Source: JAXMEQ01 sp046348225
GTDB taxonomy: Bacteria; Pseudomonadota; Gammaproteobacteria; Burkholderiales; Burkholderiaceae_C
Direction of reading: 5' to 3'
NCBI GenBank assembly: GCA_046348225.1
Contig: JAXMEQ010000005.1
Location: 248,001-312,000, forward strand
DNA: 64,000 bases
Below the pieces are notes generated by a model that was not told the DNA's origin, made no database searches, and worked only from the letters and a program-made list of their open reading frames with translations. This document shows positions 63,042 through 64,000 of the stretch, in pieces (positions within the stretch are counted from its first letter, which is position 1; each line of letters opens with the position of its first letter). Both the position numbers and the translations under genes were made by a program.

Positions 63042-64000
63042 TTGAAAGTGCTTATCGTCAAGCTCTCGTCGCTTGGCGATGTGGTGCACGCCATGCCGGC
63101 CGTGCAGGACATCCGCGCCGCCCACCCCACGGCGCAGATCGACTGGGTGGTGGAGCGCGGCTTTGCGCCGCTGGTGCAGCGCTGCGCGGGCGTGCGCCGC
63201 GTGGTGGCCTGCGAGCTGCGGCGCTGGCGCAAAGCGCCGCTGTCGGCGGAAACGCGCGCTGCCTGGACGGCCTTCCGCATGGAACTGCAGGCCGAGGCCT
63301 ATGACGCGGTGATCGACCTGCAAGGCCTGACCAAGTCGGCCCTGGTGGCCTGGATGGCGCGGCTGGCGCCCGGTGGCCGCCGCTACGCGCTGGCCAACCA
63401 GACCGACGGCTCCAGCTACGAGCGGCCCACGCGCTGGGTGGCCGATGTGGCGGTGCCGGTGCCACCACACAGCCACGCGGTGGCGCGGTCGCGCCTGCTG
63501 TGTGCACAGGCCCTTGGCTACACCGTTCCTGAATGGGAGCAGTTTGGGCTTGCAGCCCGCACCGAACCTGCGCAGGCCGCTACAAAAATCATAGCGTTTG
63601 TGCATGGAACCTCGCGCGACGACAAGTGCTGGCCCGAGGCGCACTGGCTCGCGCTGGGCCAGCGGCTCATCGCCGCCGGCCACCGCATCGGCCTGCCGCA
63701 CGGCAGCGAGGCCGAGCGCGCGCGCAGCGAGCGGCTGGCCGCCGCGCTGGGCCCGCAGGCCGAGGTCTGGCCCCGGCTCGACCTGGGCGCGCTGACCGAC
63801 CGGCTGGCCGCCTGCACGGGTGTGGTGGGTGTGGACAGCGGCTTGAGCCACATTGCAGTGGCGCTGGATCGGCCCCATGTGCAGCTCTACAACTTCGACA
63901 CCGCCTGGCGCACCGGGCCGCATGACAGCGGCCGGCAGCGCAGCGTATTCGCCCAACCCGCACCGTCGGTTGACGCGGTCTGGCAGGCCTGGCAGCAGGT
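63042..64000 (+). CDS. waaC: Lipopolysaccharide heptosyltransferase I, 3'-truncated by window edge
   Basis: Adds the first heptose to Kdo2-lipid A in LPS inner-core synthesis. TTG 63042 is chosen: GGAG lies 7 bases upstream and the protein opens M-K-V-L-I-V-K-L-S-S-L-G-D. 319 codons are seen without a stop. Family blocks are H-A-M-P-A-V-Q-D, I-D-L-Q-G-L-T-K-S, H-G-T-S-R-D-D-K-C-W-P-E and V-G-V-D-S-G-L-S-H. Residues about 176-186 (P-A-Q-A-A-T-K-I-I-A) come from repeat copy E at the linker between the two Rossmann domains. It follows the mutase by 13 bases. Confidence 0.93.
   Translation, partial: MKVLIVKLSSLGDVVHAMPAVQDIRAAHPTAQIDWVVERGFAPLVQRCAGVRRVVACELRRWRKAPLSAETRAAWTAFRMELQAEAYDAVIDLQGLTKSALVAWMARLAPGGRRYALANQTDGSSYERPTRWVADVAVPVPPHSHAVARSRLLCAQALGYTVPEWEQFGLAARTEPAQAATKIIAFVHGTSRDDKCWPEAHWLALGQRLIAAGHRIGLPHGSEAERARSERLAAALGPQAEVWPRLDLGALTDRLAACTGVVGVDSGLSHIAVALDRPHVQLYNFDTAWRTGPHDSGRQRSVFAQPAPSVDAVWQAWQQ
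63543..63595 (+). repeat. Dispersed repeat, copy E (inside waaC)
   Basis: Core CTGCGCAGGCCGCTACA then AAAATCATAGC; left arm TTTGGGCTTGCAGCCCGCA, near-identical to copy C. In sense with waaC, read A-Q-A-A-T-K, same frame as copy G. Confidence 0.75.

Overview
This 64 kb window is an uninterrupted, gene-dense stretch of high-GC chromosome. Protein families, gene order (folC-SPOR-cvpA-purF-metZ-gltX; serS with a tRNA-Ser; prfB with its frameshift) and sequence details all fit a betaproteobacterium of the Burkholderiales, most likely Comamonadaceae. I see no prophage, insertion sequence, integrase, CRISPR array or plasmid functions. Genes are tightly packed, with many 1-4 base stop/start overlaps. 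The gene at each edge is incomplete: ispH on the left and waaC on the right.

Layout. 1-3.7 kb: ispH, a PLP dehydratase, a VOC protein, then serS with tRNA-Ser(CGA). 3.7-6.1 kb: a lipoprotein and a two-component pair arranged tail to tail. 6.2-10.6 kb: a minus-strand run, PHP phosphoesterase > DMT transporter > YciO-like > M50 protease > trpS. 10.6-18 kb: GST, a small membrane protein, pcp, YpfJ-like metallopeptidase, rhlE, apaH, a CBS/DUF21 membrane protein, SapC-like protein and an unknown. 18.1-23.7 kb: minus-strand run prfB (with +1 frameshift) > HAD phosphatase > pepN > fbp > tRNA-Thr(CGT) > terminator. 23.8-28 kb: alpha/beta hydrolase, acyl-CoA synthetase and a broken CYTH-CHAD gene.

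28-35.4 kb is the most distinctive accessory-like locus: an ABC importer (binding protein, double-domain permease, ATPase), a LysR regulator, a second paralogous binding protein of the same length, and a degenerate amidohydrolase that seems to have lost metal ligands. The two binding-protein genes share the same upstream layout: a GGGTWAACCC site and an ATCA-N7-TGAT site with identical spacing, the second overlapping a possible -35 element. 35.5-44.8 kb: housekeeping genes (aldo/keto reductase, ybaK, plsY, RidA, MFS, aspartic protease, yajQ, murB, argG, ppnP) plus an unknown secreted protein. 44.9-50.8 kb: an ECF sigma/anti-sigma pair convergent with a secreted DUF1501/DUF1800 pair and a glycine-zipper protein. 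50.9-58 kb: folC to gltX, then tRNA-Ala, tRNA-Glu and tRNA-Asp. 58-64 kb: small proteins, ada-alkA/ogt DNA repair, a phosphomannomutase and waaC.

The main observation not explained by gene content is a dispersed repeat of about 55 bases (core CTGCGTGAGGCGCTA...ATAGC), found seven times. Only one copy is intergenic. One spans the ispH stop codon and the start of the next gene, and five lie in frame inside pepN, alkA, waaC, an acyl-CoA synthetase gene and a SPOR-domain gene. Copies are read in one preferred frame per orientation, and the copies read in sense lack the TGA stop present in the other subtype.
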